Part shown: piece after piece, positions 21,660 to 33,485 of the stretch
Position numbering within the stretch: position 1 is the first letter of the stretch
How the letters are laid out: each line of letters opens with the position of its first letter
Assembly (NCBI RefSeq): GCF_030247185.1
Contig: NC_080571.1
Location: 45,735,002 to 45,799,001, forward strand
Length of the DNA: 64,000 bases
From: Malaya genurostris
Lineage: Eukaryota > Arthropoda > Insecta > Diptera > Culicidae
Direction: 5' to 3'
Notes under the pieces: model-generated
Told to the model about the DNA's origin: nothing
The model's input: only the letters and a program-made list of their open reading frames with translations
The model's database searches: none
Position numbers and translations under genes: made by a program

Positions 21660-24380
21660 TTTGACTTCACAAAATGTTTTGTTTCGTGATTCTAAGCAAC
21701 GTTTTGAAAGGCCATCTAGAAGGGCAGAAATCTGCAGCAAAACTACAGAGCAAATTTTTTATCTGAAAGCGATCTCAGTTCTCATCTCCTAAGCAAATCA
21801 TTTGCACTATTAGCAAAAATCTGCTGACGAACGGGTATCTGAATATTCAATAAATTTATTAAATAAAATCGTGATTATTTCCCACAATTGCGTGATAATC
21901 AGACTCTTTTCAATCCGACTGCGTGTTTATTGGCGTCTAGACGGCAGCATGGTCCGAACCACTCCAGCAGCAGCAACAACAACAACAAAAAACCACGTGA
22001 GTTAATGAGTCCAACAGTTACGAAGCAAATTAGAAAAAAAATCCATAAAGTATAATTCACTCCGTTCTTGCATGAATAGGCCCGGACTTCAATTGCCAGA
22101 CGAAGCACTCAATCCACCGCCATGAGAGTACCAATTTATCAACTGATTAGACGCCGATTATGCTGTTAATCTACGCGAGCATTAACATATTTATCGTCGC
22201 CTCATTCCACCGGGGTTTGACCACTATAGGAAGAGGGAGGGAGGGAGGAAGGTATGGTGGGTACCAAACTTGAACCCCAGTTAAGCTTCAGATTTCATCG
22301 GCACGCAACCGACTGGATTTACTAACTTCACCCGCGTACACACACACAATCGTGCATGTACATTAAACATTCACTACACTACAGTAAACACAACGTCGTT
22401 AATTTAATTGTTATTATGATCCGGCAGCTGCCAACAGCAAAATTCCAATCCTCCACATTTCCCTCACCGCCCTTCGCGCTCACCGTAAACCGGTTCGTGG
22501 CGTTTGGTAACTGTTCGGTCGAGGAGTCAATTGAAATTGAAAATGTGGGATGAAATCGCGATGAAATTGATACGGGCAGGAGTTTCCCGTGTCCTCCCCC
22601 ATAACAACTTCCATGCCATGCAATGCCAATGCCAGAACCATCCGATTCAACGATGTACGGTAGAACGAGAGGGTTTTACTGCCACTCACACCCGCAGTGG
22701 ACGACCCGCCGCAATGGGAAACGCATTAACGCGGATGCATTTAACCACTTTTTGGTGGAATGCACTGCGGCCGGACGATGCTGGGAAGTGTGTAAACTGC
22801 AAAAACCAACCCGACAAAGTGTGTGCAGCTGCTGCCGCAGTCCATCCGAAAGCAACGGAAAGGGAAAACAATGAAACTGGGATTTCAATAAACTCGGATC
22901 GGTTTACGGCACTGATAGGAAGCTAATTAAATTAAGATTGTGCCGAGGCGGTCCCTCCCGGCTTTACAGCTCGGTTGGTTGGTGGATGGAGAAGAAAGGT
23001 CAATTGGAAACTCATTTTCAATCGCAATTGTGATGATTTATAGTATGAAAAACTTTAATAATGATTCATGGTTTGGAATTATCAAACAAATCTATTTTTT
23101 TTCTGTGTAATTAAGTGTTTAATAATGTCAGCGTGCTCAATTTTACCCACAAAACCCTACATCCGTTAGTATCGAACGAGACACATAAATATGTCAGCTG
23201 TCAAAGCTCGGGAATGTTGCGGTAACCGGTGTCAAAATGTAAGGCTTTAAATGCTTTCAATTTTGATGCCGCTTGATCAACTCAAGCTCGGCTTCATTAT
23301 GACACCTGCTTTGATTCTGGTTATATCGAGTAGTGAATTCCGAAGCTTAGAATATACCGTCTGTGACAATTACTAAAACATTAACTCGAAGTCAAAACAC
23401 TGCAACCCTTTGTTACAGTCAGCTTTGTCAGTAACAATTTGCGCAGAAAGCACTACCCAAAAATCTACAAGCAAAAACACCAAAGAAATGGATGAGAGTG
23501 CGATATGCGAACCAACGGCCCATCATCAACCATCATTGTATGGAAAAGGGTAAAAAAAAACATCGAGATGAGCATAATATTCAGCAATTTCATATTGCTC
23601 TTGGTTTATGTTTAAGGTGAAATTCAGTGCAAATTGTGAACTTCACCAATCATTCAAAAACTGAATCGATTTTCGAAAAACAAACAATACTTAACTTTTC
23701 GTTATTAAATTTACAACAACTAAGTATGCTTCGAATTTTCAATTTTCGAAAAAAGAAATCGCTGAAATTTCAATATGATTCAAAGCGAATTTGCAAAATT
23801 TCCTCCATTTTCTCTATGCCTCGTGTGCGTTGTTTCGTACAGAACTGGTGTGGGAAATACACGGTGGGATCGCTGTTAAATATCGTGAGCAAAATCACAC
23901 TAGAAACAATATGTTAAATCAAAATAGTAGCAAATTGGTTTATTATCGAAATGACAGCATAATGAGCACAAAAAATTTAAAGATGTAAATAAAAAAAATC
24001 ATTTCCGCACTATTGTTGATTGTGTTGTACTTGCCGAAATGAGTTTCATCATAAGTTAAAGTGTCACCGTACAACTTCAAGACTAATCCAAACCGACAGC
24101 GTATTTAAAATATGCAAGAAAAGCTTATCTTAAGTTTTGGAATAGAAATAATATAATTTTTATATATTATTGATGTATTACATTTTACACATTATTAGTA
24201 GAAAAACGTATCGAAAGCCCACTGCGTTCAATCTCCATAAAAATATTTCTAGTTTCTATGTGTCGGTTTTACATAATCTGTTTTGTGCGGACATTCGTTC
24301 AACTCAAGCGGCCACACTTTGGCACGCACTACCTGTTACTGAATTTCACCTAAATTTTTAATTTTTCTGTGCTTGGAAGC
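21660..24380. other. Unique stretch, GC-richer in the first half
   Basis: From about 21900 to 23000 the sequence is unique and GC-richer, with a CAGCAGCAACAACAAC run near 21965 and a CA run near 22340. From 23000 to 24380 it becomes AT-rich. Overlapping frames (for example 22504-22926) carry no family signature and no splice context. I searched the minus strand here for the next groucho Q-domain exon (MQRHYVMYYEMSYGLN-like) and did not find it. Confidence 0.4.
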
Positions 24381-24382
24381 TC

Positions 24383-25478
24383 TAATTTAATGAACACGAA
24401 CTTAGCGAAGCACCAAGCACCAATGATAACGCAAATAGGTGAATAATTTGTTGCTAATTAGTTACGGTTATTTGGAATTTGCTGCTCATTTTTTTAAGTA
24501 CTTCGCTAAATTCATATGAAGTTAACAAAGTGTCCCTACTAAATAAGCCTAATAAAAAAATCGAAATCCAGCGGATAATTTGTTGCGGAGTATTTGAAAA
24601 TATTTAGAAAAATTTACCAACAAATTCCCAAATAACGTAACTAATTAGCAACAAATTATCAACTGGACTTCGCTTTGTATTTATGCTTATACAGAAGAGA
24701 AGATTCGTTAACTTCATATAAACTTATCGAAGTACTTGAAAAAGTTAAATAGATTGAGCAACAAATTATCCACTGCATTTCGATTTGTTTTTTTGCTTAT
24801 TTTTGAGACGGGCTTCGTTAACTTCATATAAAGCTCGTGAAGCAAAATGAGCAGCAAATTCAAAATTACCGTGACTAATAAGCAACTAATTAGCAACGAA
24901 TTATCACCTGAATTTCGATTTGTTCTTAAGCTTATTTAGTAGGGATGCTTCGTTTACTTCGTATGAGCTTAACCAAGTACTTGAAAAATAATAAAAAAGT
25001 ATACAACAAATTCGAAATTATCGTAACTAATAAGCAACAAATTATCCAAACAATTTTGATTTGTTTTTAAGCTTATTTAGTAGGTGTGCTTCGTTAACTT
25101 CATATGAACTTAGTGACGTACTTAAAAATATTAAAAAAACGCGCAGCCAATTCAAAATTACCGTAGCTAGTTAGCAACTAATTAGTAACAAATTATCAAC
25201 CGGATATCGATTTGTTTTTATGTTTATATAGAAGGGGTATTTCGTTAACTTCATATAAACTTAACGAAGTACATGAAAAAAATAAATAGATTGAGCAACA
25301 AATTATCCACTGGTGCTTCGTTAACTTCATATAAAGCTAGCGAAGTATTTGAAAAAAGTAATAAAAAATTAAGCAACAAGTTCAAAATTACCGTAACTAA
25401 TTAGCAACAAATTATTCACCTATTCACGTTATCATTGGTGATAGAGGCTTCGCTAAGTTCCTGTTCATTCTAATTTAA
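24383..25478. mobile_element. Foldback-like element with long inverted arms and tandem core
   Basis: The left arm (about 24383-24490) and right arm (about 25370-25478) are reverse complements over about 105 bp with few differences. Both contain AACTTAGCGAAGC, CACCAATGATAACG, AATAGGTGAATAATTTGTTG and CTAATTAGTTACGG. Between them lie about six diverged units of roughly 90-140 bp built on TTCGTTAACTTCATATAAAC and AACAAATTATCCACTG (near 24710, 24815, 24950, 25090, 25230 and 25315). There is no coding capacity. Inverted arms with internal tandem units resemble foldback-type DNA transposons (inference). Confidence 0.85.
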
Positions 25479-25849
25479 CTACCTGAGTTATACTTAAATT
25501 GAACCGTGAGGTAAACGAAAAACTTCACTTCAAATCGCTCTAATTTTGAGTCTGAATTTTGAATTTAAATTTTGCCTTCAAATCAACATTATTCAGTTGT
25601 ACCTCGTTCTTATAACTTTCAAGGTGTCGGTGTAAGCGAGCAATTAAACTTGAACCACTAAACAAGCGAAAATTGTCAAGTACTACAATTTCAACAATTC
25701 TTTCAATTTGCTAAAATTCTCAAAGAAAGTAGAACGAAGTTTTATTGAAGTTTGTTAATTTTGAAGCAAAATTTGAAGGATAGAACCAATATTGTCATGT
25801 GTTCAGTTGGTTCTGGTAGGTCACTAGCGATATCTACGGACCACCTTTG
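25479..25849. other. Short AT-rich interval, no recognised features
   Basis: It lies between the foldback element and the 11-bp satellite. I recognise nothing in it. Confidence 0.35.
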
Positions 25850-26990
25850 TTCAGAGACAATATATGACTCATATTTGACTATTTTTTTAATCTTCTTTGA
25901 CTCGTTTTGACTCTTCTTTGACGTTTTTATGACGCCTCTTTGACTCTTCTTTGACACTTCTATGGAGCTTCTTTGACACTTCTATGACTCTTTTTTTTTT
26001 ACTTTTCTTTGATCCTTCGTTAACTCTTCTTTGACTGTTTTTTGACTCTTTTTTGACTCTTCTTTAAGTCTTCCTTGCCACTTCTTTGACTCTTCTTTGA
26101 CGCTTCTATGACGCTTCGTTGACATTGCTATGACTCTTTTTTGACTCTTCTTTGATCCTTATTTGACTCTTCTTTGACTGTTTTTTGACTCTTCTTTAAC
26201 TCTTCAGGGATTCTTCCCTGAAGTTCTTTGGCACTTCTATGACTCGTTTTTTACTTTTTTTTATTCTTCTTTGACTGTTATTTGAATCTTCTTTAAGTCT
26301 TTCTTGCCACTTGTTTGGTTCTTCTTTGACTCTTCTTTGACGCTTCTATGACGCTTCTTTGACACTGCTATGACTTTTTTTTACTCTTCTTTAAGTCTTC
26401 TTTGATTCATCTTTGACTGTTCTGTGCCTCTTCTAATTCTTGTGTGACTCTTCTTTGATTCTTCTTCGACTCTTTTTTGAATCTTCTTTGACTCTTCTAC
26501 GCCGCTTTTTTTATACTTCTTTGATTCTTTTTGTATCTTCCCTCTTCTCTGGAATCATCTTTGATTATTATTTGACTATTCATAAAAACTTATCCGACTT
26601 TTCTTCCAATCTTCTTTGACTCTTCTTAAATTCTTCTTTGACTCTTTTTTGACACTTCTTAGACTCTTTTTTGGCTCTTCATTCACTCATCTTTGACTCT
26701 TCATTGACTATTCCTTGACTCTTTTCTGGCTATTCTTTGACTCTTCTTTGGCGCTTCTATGACACTTATTTTACACTTCTATGACTCTTCTTTGATCCTT
26801 CTTTCACTCTTTTTTGACTATTCTTTGACTCATCTTTGACTATTTTTTAATCTTCTTTGACTCGTTTTGTCTCTTCCTTGACTCTTCTTTGACGCTTCTA
26901 TGACGCTTCTTTGACATTGCTATGACTCTTTTTTGACTCTTCTTTGATCCTTCTTTGACTCTTTTTTGACTGTTTTTGACTCTTTTTACC
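25850..26990. repeat. 11-bp degenerate satellite, unit TTTGACTCTTC
   Basis: About 1.1 kb of loosely repeated TTTGACTCTTC, with frequent variants TTTGACGCTTC and TATGACTC. On the opposite strand the unit reads GAAGAGTCAAA, which contains the AAGAGTC core of the octamer array at 16390-20500. The array stops exactly where the AT-palindrome end of repeat A copy 2 begins (about 26991). Confidence 0.9.
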
Positions 26991-27111
26991 TTTTTTTTAT
27001 ATATATAAAAAATAGGTATAGAATTCGCTCAAACTTTAGAAAATTTTTCCGAGGCCCGGATGGCCGAATGACATATACCAATCGATTCAGCTCGACGAAC
27101 TGAGCAAATGT

Positions 27112-27174
<63 letters not shown>

Positions 27175-28435
27175 TGTGTGTGTGTCTGTGTGTGTGTCTG
27201 TATGTGTGTTGTCAACAAAGAGGTCGAGATCTCAGAGATGGCTGGACCGACTTTGATCAAACTAGTCGCAAATGAAAGGTCTTCCCGTTACCCAAAACGC
27301 TATTCAATGGTTTTGTGATAGGATGTTTACTTTTTGAGTTATACGAAGTTTTATGCCAAAAATTTCAGTTTTTTGACAGTATCTGTCACAATTGACCTTG
27401 AAAACAGAATATGTTCTCAGACTTAGATTCCACACGGTAATAGCTATCCAACAAGCCATAGATTGTTAGAATCGGTCCATTTTTAACGGAGATATCGAAA
27501 TTTTTGTGTAAAAGACTTTTCCCCCTATTCCAGCAGTAGAAGTTTTGAGCGCTGTATGACAGAGAAATACTTGGGAGCAACGGAAAACACGATTTTTTAT
27601 ACTGTTACATACAATTGTTTCTAAGTACCAAAAAGACTGTGTACAGCATCCTTTTCCATGGCAATTTGCCTTAGACCGATTTTAGCACGGTTCGTTTTTG
27701 GCAACATAATCGTTCGAATATGGCATATGTAAACCAGATGATGGCAGCATTTTCGAGTTGAAAGTAATTCCATATTTATATTGATTTAAACTACTTACAG
27801 CAATAAATGCTGGAAGAACATAACTTTCATATACCATACGACTCAGTTCGTCGAGATCAACAAATAATTTCACTCAATTTTCTCATAGATGGTTAAACCG
27901 TTTTCTACAAACTCGGATTCATATGAAAAGTAGTATATGTTATTGCCAAACAAGGTTCCTGAATTACGTATGGATCCGATTTCTGATTGCGGAACCACAG
28001 GATGATATGTGAAACAAAATTAAAATAATGCAATTCATTTTTCTCGTAGATGGCCGAACCGATCTAAGATTCAAATGAAAGATCTCTAGATTCTATAAAA
28101 CATCTTGCTTTTTAGTCAGTCTGCACTGATTTTCGAACATTTTGAATCAAATGTAAACTATACAACTCCTCAGGAGAATTTAACTGACTTCGGCTACACT
28201 GATTTTGAATTCCGGTTCCAGTATCAAATCGTTTTCTCAAAAAATTGAATTTCAAAAACAAAAATTCAAATCAAAGGATTTATGTTCCCATGCAAAATTA
28301 ATTATTTTATCCGATTCTGATTTCCGATTCTGGAATTACAGAGTGATGAGTTTTTAAAATTCAAGCCGATATAGAAGATGACAATTCTAAAAAGCTTCGA
28401 AGTTGGACTGAAAACTATTGCAATTTCGTCATATT
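26991..28435 (-). mobile_element. Repeat family A, copy A2 (truncated)
   Basis: Reverse-orientation copy. It starts with the AT palindrome near 26996-27012, then AGGTATAGAATTCGCTC, a degraded GGCCCGGATGGCC, and the GACGAACTGAGCAAATG block, and proceeds through the same modules as A1. It ends near 28435, short of the GCTAGGTGGATTAA end, and is more diverged than A1 or A4. A long TG run (27116-27173) has expanded inside it. Confidence 0.85.
27116..27173. repeat. (TG)n microsatellite
   Basis: About 58 bp of uninterrupted GT dinucleotides. The same site in copies A1 (CA-rich, 1670-1700) and A4 (41119-41155) is shorter, so the expansion is specific to this copy. Confidence 0.98.
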
Positions 28436-28711
28436 AATTATATTAATATATATATTTTCAAAAGACTGGTTTATATTCCTAATGAATTTATCTTTCGAAT
28501 GGTGATCAAATTTTTGAAATCGGTCCAGAAACTGCTGAGATCAGCCCCATTGGTAGTCAGCGTAACTTTTTACACCCTTGGTATGCATATTAGTGTTAAT
28601 AACATTATACCCATTTTCTCAAAAATCTCTCAACATGCTCCTCAAAATTGAGTGCTCCTGAATAATATTTATTTATTCTGTATTTCAATCAAATATTATG
28701 ACAATACTCAC

Positions 28712-28803
28712 GAATGATACTGTGCCTGGAGAAAATTGAACTCTTCCTTTATCCGTTCGAGCGTCTCAGCAATTGTGAACTGTCGCCCCTGCGGGGGTGG
28801 ACC
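28712..28803 (-). CDS. gro: groucho/TLE co-repressor, internal exon (start of Q domain)
   Basis: This 92-bp exon is read on the minus strand in frame from 28803. It encodes GPPPQGRQ and then FTIAETLERIKEEFNFLQ, ending AQYH plus two bases of a Ser codon. In Groucho/TLE proteins this is the segment between the very short N-terminal tip and the rest of the tetramerising Q domain, and in vertebrate TLE genes an exon also ends after QAQYHS. Groucho is a nuclear co-repressor recruited by Hairy/E(spl), Runt, Engrailed and TCF; the Q domain forms tetramers. The acceptor is a CT-rich tract followed by TTTTACAG (28804 up), with a GCTAAT branch-like site near 28845; the donor is C/GTGAGT (28711 down). 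Neither the preceding short exon nor the next exon (KTEMQRHYVMYYEMS region) was found in the window. A processed retrocopy is excluded by the splice sites. Confidence 0.9.
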
Positions 28804-28849
28804 CTGTAAAAGCAAAAGGGAGAAGGAAAAAAAACACAAATTAGCATCG

Positions 28850-30964
28850 TCCCAACAAAGCGTCAATCAATCAAGCATGCGGCGGGGTGCAGACCGCCTG
28901 GGTTGCACTTCACGGATAAGAGCCCTATCCTATGATCATATTTACTGCTACTACTACTAATGCCAGTGTAATTACAACATTGAAAACACTCCCTCACTCG
29001 ACACCATTCCTGCGATTGATATAGCTTTTCAATTGCGAATTATAATTTATCGAACTAATTATCATAATCTTTATTGCTGCCGCAAACACAATCCCCCGCT
29101 CTACGCTGTGCACCTTTCCCCTCCCCTCCCCACCATCATAAATCAAACGCAAAGGATGGCATCGATTTCAGGAATCGGATAATCATCACAGCATTAATGT
29201 GTCACGTTTGGTTACACGCACAAACACCACCACTGCCCCTCTCTCACTCTTTCATCCTTTCCTTTTGCCTCTTACTCTCACGCTCGCTTTTCCAAAACGG
29301 ATCGCATCACCCACAAAACCCGTAGTGAAATATTTATAGACTCCAATTAAATACAATTATGGAACGGGACAGAACCTTCAAATTGGCAGTCATATTAACT
29401 GTTTGTATGTTGAACGCTGGAATCCTGCAAAACTCGTCGGGCTGCAAACAGTACTAGGTTGTAAAATTAATCACTTTTCACTGCCACCCCCCCAACACTG
29501 TTACTTTCTACTCTTCCTCTCCTGCTCTCTCTCTCTCTCGCGCGCGCACGTACTCAGTTTGCTCTTCTAGCAGAATCAGGAAGCGGCAATTGTTTTCACT
29601 AGTTGACACGTTCGAATCACTGAACTGAACACACCAGGACACCCCGATCAGGGCACCGGGGGGACCGAAATAATTAAACTGATTAATTCATTCGATGGAA
29701 AATGTGCTTTATTTTATTATCGTAATATCGATGTTTTATTCATGCACTCCGGCCGCGCTTCTCGTCTTCTCTTCGCTACTTGCTGGCTGGTTGGTTGGTC
29801 GCTTCGTTGGCACTGGGAAGCAATGGAAGCCGGGGACACAAGGACACTCACACAGGAATGTAAACACACCAACACGCCGTGAACTGTGACGGGTAACTGT
29901 TTTTAATGTGATTATTTAATATGTTAAATAAATGATTGAATTATGTTTTGTCGGATTTCCCCGAAGCTGTGCTGCGGGTTCGCTAGGGTCTAAAATGGTA
30001 CTCCGCTAGGGTGGAGCGCAAAAAAAAACTCTCACTATCGGTGTTTGTTGATCACCACTCTGAACTGTGCTCGTCCGGTTTATTGAGGTATTTTGTTTGG
30101 TTCGCAAGAACTGGACACAGTTATGAACTCTCTTTTCACTCTCGGTTTATATTATTTTGACTATATTTTTTTTTTGTTTGGTTGTTGATTTCTCCGCTGC
30201 CTTTCCCCGGATCACTCGCCCCACCACCACTGAACGAACGAGGATGCTCTGTATCTCTGGCAGTTGGCCAATTCAATTACAGACGATATTAATCCAATTT
30301 GCGAAACGATTTTTCTGGCAAATCTTTTGCCTCCATAATCCACACCAGAGCGATCACACCAACCTTTTCCTGCCGCTATGATATATGGCCTAGCGCTTTG
30401 TACACGTTTGCCCTACTGGAGAAAAAAAAGGATGACCTTTTTTTTCTTCTTCTCTTTTTGACTGGAGCGTTATCCTTGTTTTCGTCGCTCACACTATTCT
30501 TCGCAGAATTGACTTCGCCACGAACACACTGACAAGCACGCGCGAACGACGATGACGACGACGCTGACAAATCAGCGCTCAGCCTGACGGCATTCACAAT
30601 TAGCCACGGAAAACTTTTCCGCTAAAACCAGCCAGTGTTGTTATTGCAGGACGCACCACACCGCATGGCACCGATCCGAACGGCCGGGACAAAAGCAGAG
30701 AACAAGAACAGATCCTTCCAGCACGAGCGTTGGTACACCAATGACGTACGGCAACCCATCGTTCGTCGTAGAGGCACATGCAGCAAGGATAACTAACTCT
30801 CCCGTCTCTCGCGCCGTCCTTGTCGTGGTTGTTGTTGCCGTCGTCGTCGTCAACTGTGTGCTCAAGCGCGCGCTCTCCGCATCTTTTGAATGTGTGTGTG
30901 TGTGAGTGAAGGTTAGTGTTTTGTGTTTGGCATACACAGCTGCGAGCCGAGTTGCCAGGCTCAA
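28850..30964. other. Unique GC-richer stretch 5' of the groucho exon (possible leader or promoter)
   Basis: Read on the minus strand, 30964 down to about 28850 is unique, rich in CG dinucleotides and low-complexity triplets (ACGACG near 30545-30560, GTCGTCGTC near 30840), with CA/GA tracts near 29530-29550. It looks like the long 5' leader and promoter region of an insect developmental gene (inference only). I see no TATA box or start site I would defend. No ATG followed by a Groucho-like MYP tip and a donor was found, so if a promoter lies here its first exon would be non-coding or encode another N terminus. Confidence 0.4.
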
Positions 30965-32214
30965 AATTGAAGGTAGTCTTCGTTTAAAGGGATAATGTTT
31001 TCCTCACAATTTTGATGATTTTAGTTCTGTTTGTTGTCTAATCAAATGAAACATAAAATTACTCTAAAACAGAAAGTATATAGAAGTGCTACAATGCACA
31101 GTTGAAAAAAGTACGGGTGTGTAATGTCAGAGATATAACTGGACGTCGAGAATACGAATAAAACTGACACGATTTCTTTACACTTTCGAATTCGAATTGA
31201 TACTTGATCGATTGTGTGAATTGCGAAACTTTCCCCCTTTTCACTACTAAAATTTTCAATGGTTTTTGACGTCGATTATCTCATTTCGGATTTACATATT
31301 TCATTGAAAGAAACTATCAAGATGCATTTCTGCCTTTTAGAAGGACCAAATTGTGAAATTCTCTACCATATTTAGCACAGTTCGGAACATTTTTCTCGAA
31401 CGATATTCGCACAGCGAAAAGTGCACGAAGCAAATCAAATTAATTTGAATTTTCACTGAAATTTTACCTTCGATTTGCAAGAAGTAATCTTAATAGTTCT
31501 TTAGATAACATTTAGAGCCATTAGCCGGCTGATTTTATATAATGTTGTTCAAAATATTATCATAAATTCCTGATCATATTTTTGATGAAATAGTGAAAGA
31601 ATTATGTTGCTGCCATTAATACAAGTCGAGATATTCACGATTAAGTGCTGCCCATTCTTCCATATTGCTAATTTTGAAAAGGCACCCCATAGTAAAGTAA
31701 GTCGTATTCACGACAAAAAGGATAAAAACACGACTTTACTCAATAATTTACATAGAAATCTATGTAAACATGTTCAAAGTTGGTTTTTCTTATGCAAAAA
31801 TGACCGTAGAATCGATAGATGATAAATTCAATAACCGCAAAATTCACTATCATGAATAAATTGTAGAAAAATAAATAAATTGTAGAAAAACAGCTTAAAC
31901 TGTAGTGCCATTCACAGTGAATCGTTGAAGTTTTTACGTAATATGGATTAATCATATCGTAATCGTATATCGAATTTCAACTGAATATTATGACAAGATG
32001 AAAATTGGGTAAAACGGAACAATGCAAACGATTCGTAAGACCTTTTTACAAACTTAAATACAATCCAGAACAAACTTGGGAACTTGGCGTAAAATGAATA
32101 TGAGAGCGTATCGTGCGGTCCTTCTAAATACGTAGAGTCGAGTTTACTAACCATTTTATACCAAAAAAAAAATGCCTTGCGGTCAGCTGTATCATGCTTC
32201 CAAGAACGTCTTCG
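30965..32214. other. AT-rich stretch with one repeat end
   Basis: Mostly featureless AT-rich DNA. It includes a terminal motif of repeat family E at 31115-31190, listed separately. No coding content was recognised. Confidence 0.35.
31115..31190 (+). mobile_element. Solo end of repeat family E
   Basis: GGGTGTGTAATGTCAGAGAT followed by ATAACTGG and AATACGAATAAAACTGACAC matches the inverted ends at 43369-43432 and 46092-46160. A shorter relative lies at 7893-7945 inside element B. No partner end was found nearby, so this is a fragment. Confidence 0.7.
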
Positions 32215-32297
32215 CTTTTGGCATTAAAAATTCCTTACTCTTCACTATACGAGGCCGGGGGTCAATTAAAAGTTCCAAAAAATGCCGCGTAACCTTT
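32215..32297 (+). mobile_element. Repeat family F, left half of a split copy
   Basis: ACTATACGAGGCCGGG, then AATTAAAAG, then GCCGCGTAACCTTTTT matches 34778-34845 in an uninterrupted copy downstream. Its continuation (CATAATTTTGAACG onwards) is found only after 34376, on the other side of repeat A copy 3. Confidence 0.75.
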
Positions 32298-32532
32298 TTA
32301 CCTTTTTTTATAAATATAAAAATTAGGTATAGAATTCGCTCAAAGTTTAGAAAAATTTTCCGAGGTCCGGAGGGCCGAATGTCATATACCAATCGATTCA
32401 GCTCGACGAACTGCGCAAATGTCCGTGTGTCTGGCTGGACCGATTTTGATCAAACTAGTCGCAAATGAAAGGTCTCCCCATCACCCTGAACGCTATTGAA
32501 TGGTTTTGAAATCGGATGTTTACTTTTTGAGT

Positions 32533-32553
32533 TACACGAAGTTTTATGTCAAA
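32533..32553. repeat. 21-bp target-site duplication, left copy
   Basis: TACACGAAGTTTTATGTCAA plus A occurs here and again, identically, at 33861-33881 on the other side of the 1.3-kb insertion. The sequence belongs to repeat A. Confidence 0.85.
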
Positions 32554-32819
32554 ATGGTCGTCAAATGGTGCAATAACTAAGTCCTCACAAGTTCCCATCT
32601 CATGCCTCCCCGAGCGTCTATGGTGACATTTGGTCAATAGAACGGCGTCGACTGTGTGCTATCGCCTTCAGCGTTAGTAGCAAAATGAGAGGGTGCGAAA
32701 TGGATTGTAGTTTGAAGCCCATCCTAAAGTGCTATATCATAGTATATTGCAACATGTTGTTTGTTGCATTATTTGTTATATATTGAATTGAATTATATTA
32801 CATTGTATTATATATTGTT

Positions 32820-32823
32820 GTTG

Positions 32824-32864
<41 letters not shown>

Positions 32865-32866
32865 AT
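32820..32866. repeat. (TTG/TTA)n microsatellite
   Basis: A few TTG triplets lead into about 14 TTA triplets. Confidence 0.95.
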
Positions 32867-32939
32867 TAAAAAAGAAATATTATATTTCCTGCAAAACTGC
32901 GACGAAAGAAGAGCATAACTTAGACTGCGAAAGCAACGG

Positions 32940-33185
32940 TTATAGATTGTATCATAGCAAATTATTTCATATATTATCTTATTATATTATATGTTGTTAT
33001 GTTGTATGGTATTATACTGCATTGCATTATATCATATTATATTGTATTATATTATATTATATTATATTATATTATAAGTATAAATATTGTGTTATATTGT
33101 ATTATGTTATGTTATATTGTGCTAAATTATATTATATTATGCTGTGTTATATCATCTTATATTATATTATATTATTTTTTATTAT
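32940..33185. repeat. Degenerate (ATATT)n pentamer array
   Basis: Loosely repeated TTATA/ATATT text with G and C substitutions; an internal uniform run lies near 33040-33075. Confidence 0.9.
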
Positions 33186-33314
33186 GTTATATCACAGAGA
33201 GCATATATCCAACAGACATTCATACGTGCAAAGTCGTGTGTAACAGTGATTTTTAATGGATTTTCACTTGTATGCTTTACACAGCTTTTTAAAAAAGTTT
33301 GTACTAGCTTGGAT

Positions 33315-33485
33315 GTGATATATTATATTGTATTTTATTATACTATATTTTTTATATTATTTTATATTATATTATATTATATTATACTATATTATATTAT
33401 ATTATATTATATTATATTATATTATATTATATTATATTATATTATATTATATTATATTATATTATATTATATTATATTGTATTAT
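33315..33485. repeat. (ATATT)n pentamer array
   Basis: Near-perfect pentamer repeats of about 120 bp (33360-33480) with degenerate edges. Frames made of YYIIL residues that cross it are artefacts of the repeat. Confidence 0.97.

Noticed and set aside
20682..21740. Open frames of over 300 codons on both strands (Ser-Pro and Asp-Leu repeats)
   Set aside because: They follow from a 6-bp period with no stop in the unit. There is no splice context, no non-repetitive domain, and both strands are equally open.
27118..27318. Cys-Val repeat protein frame
   Set aside because: Translation of a TG microsatellite inside repeat A copy 2.
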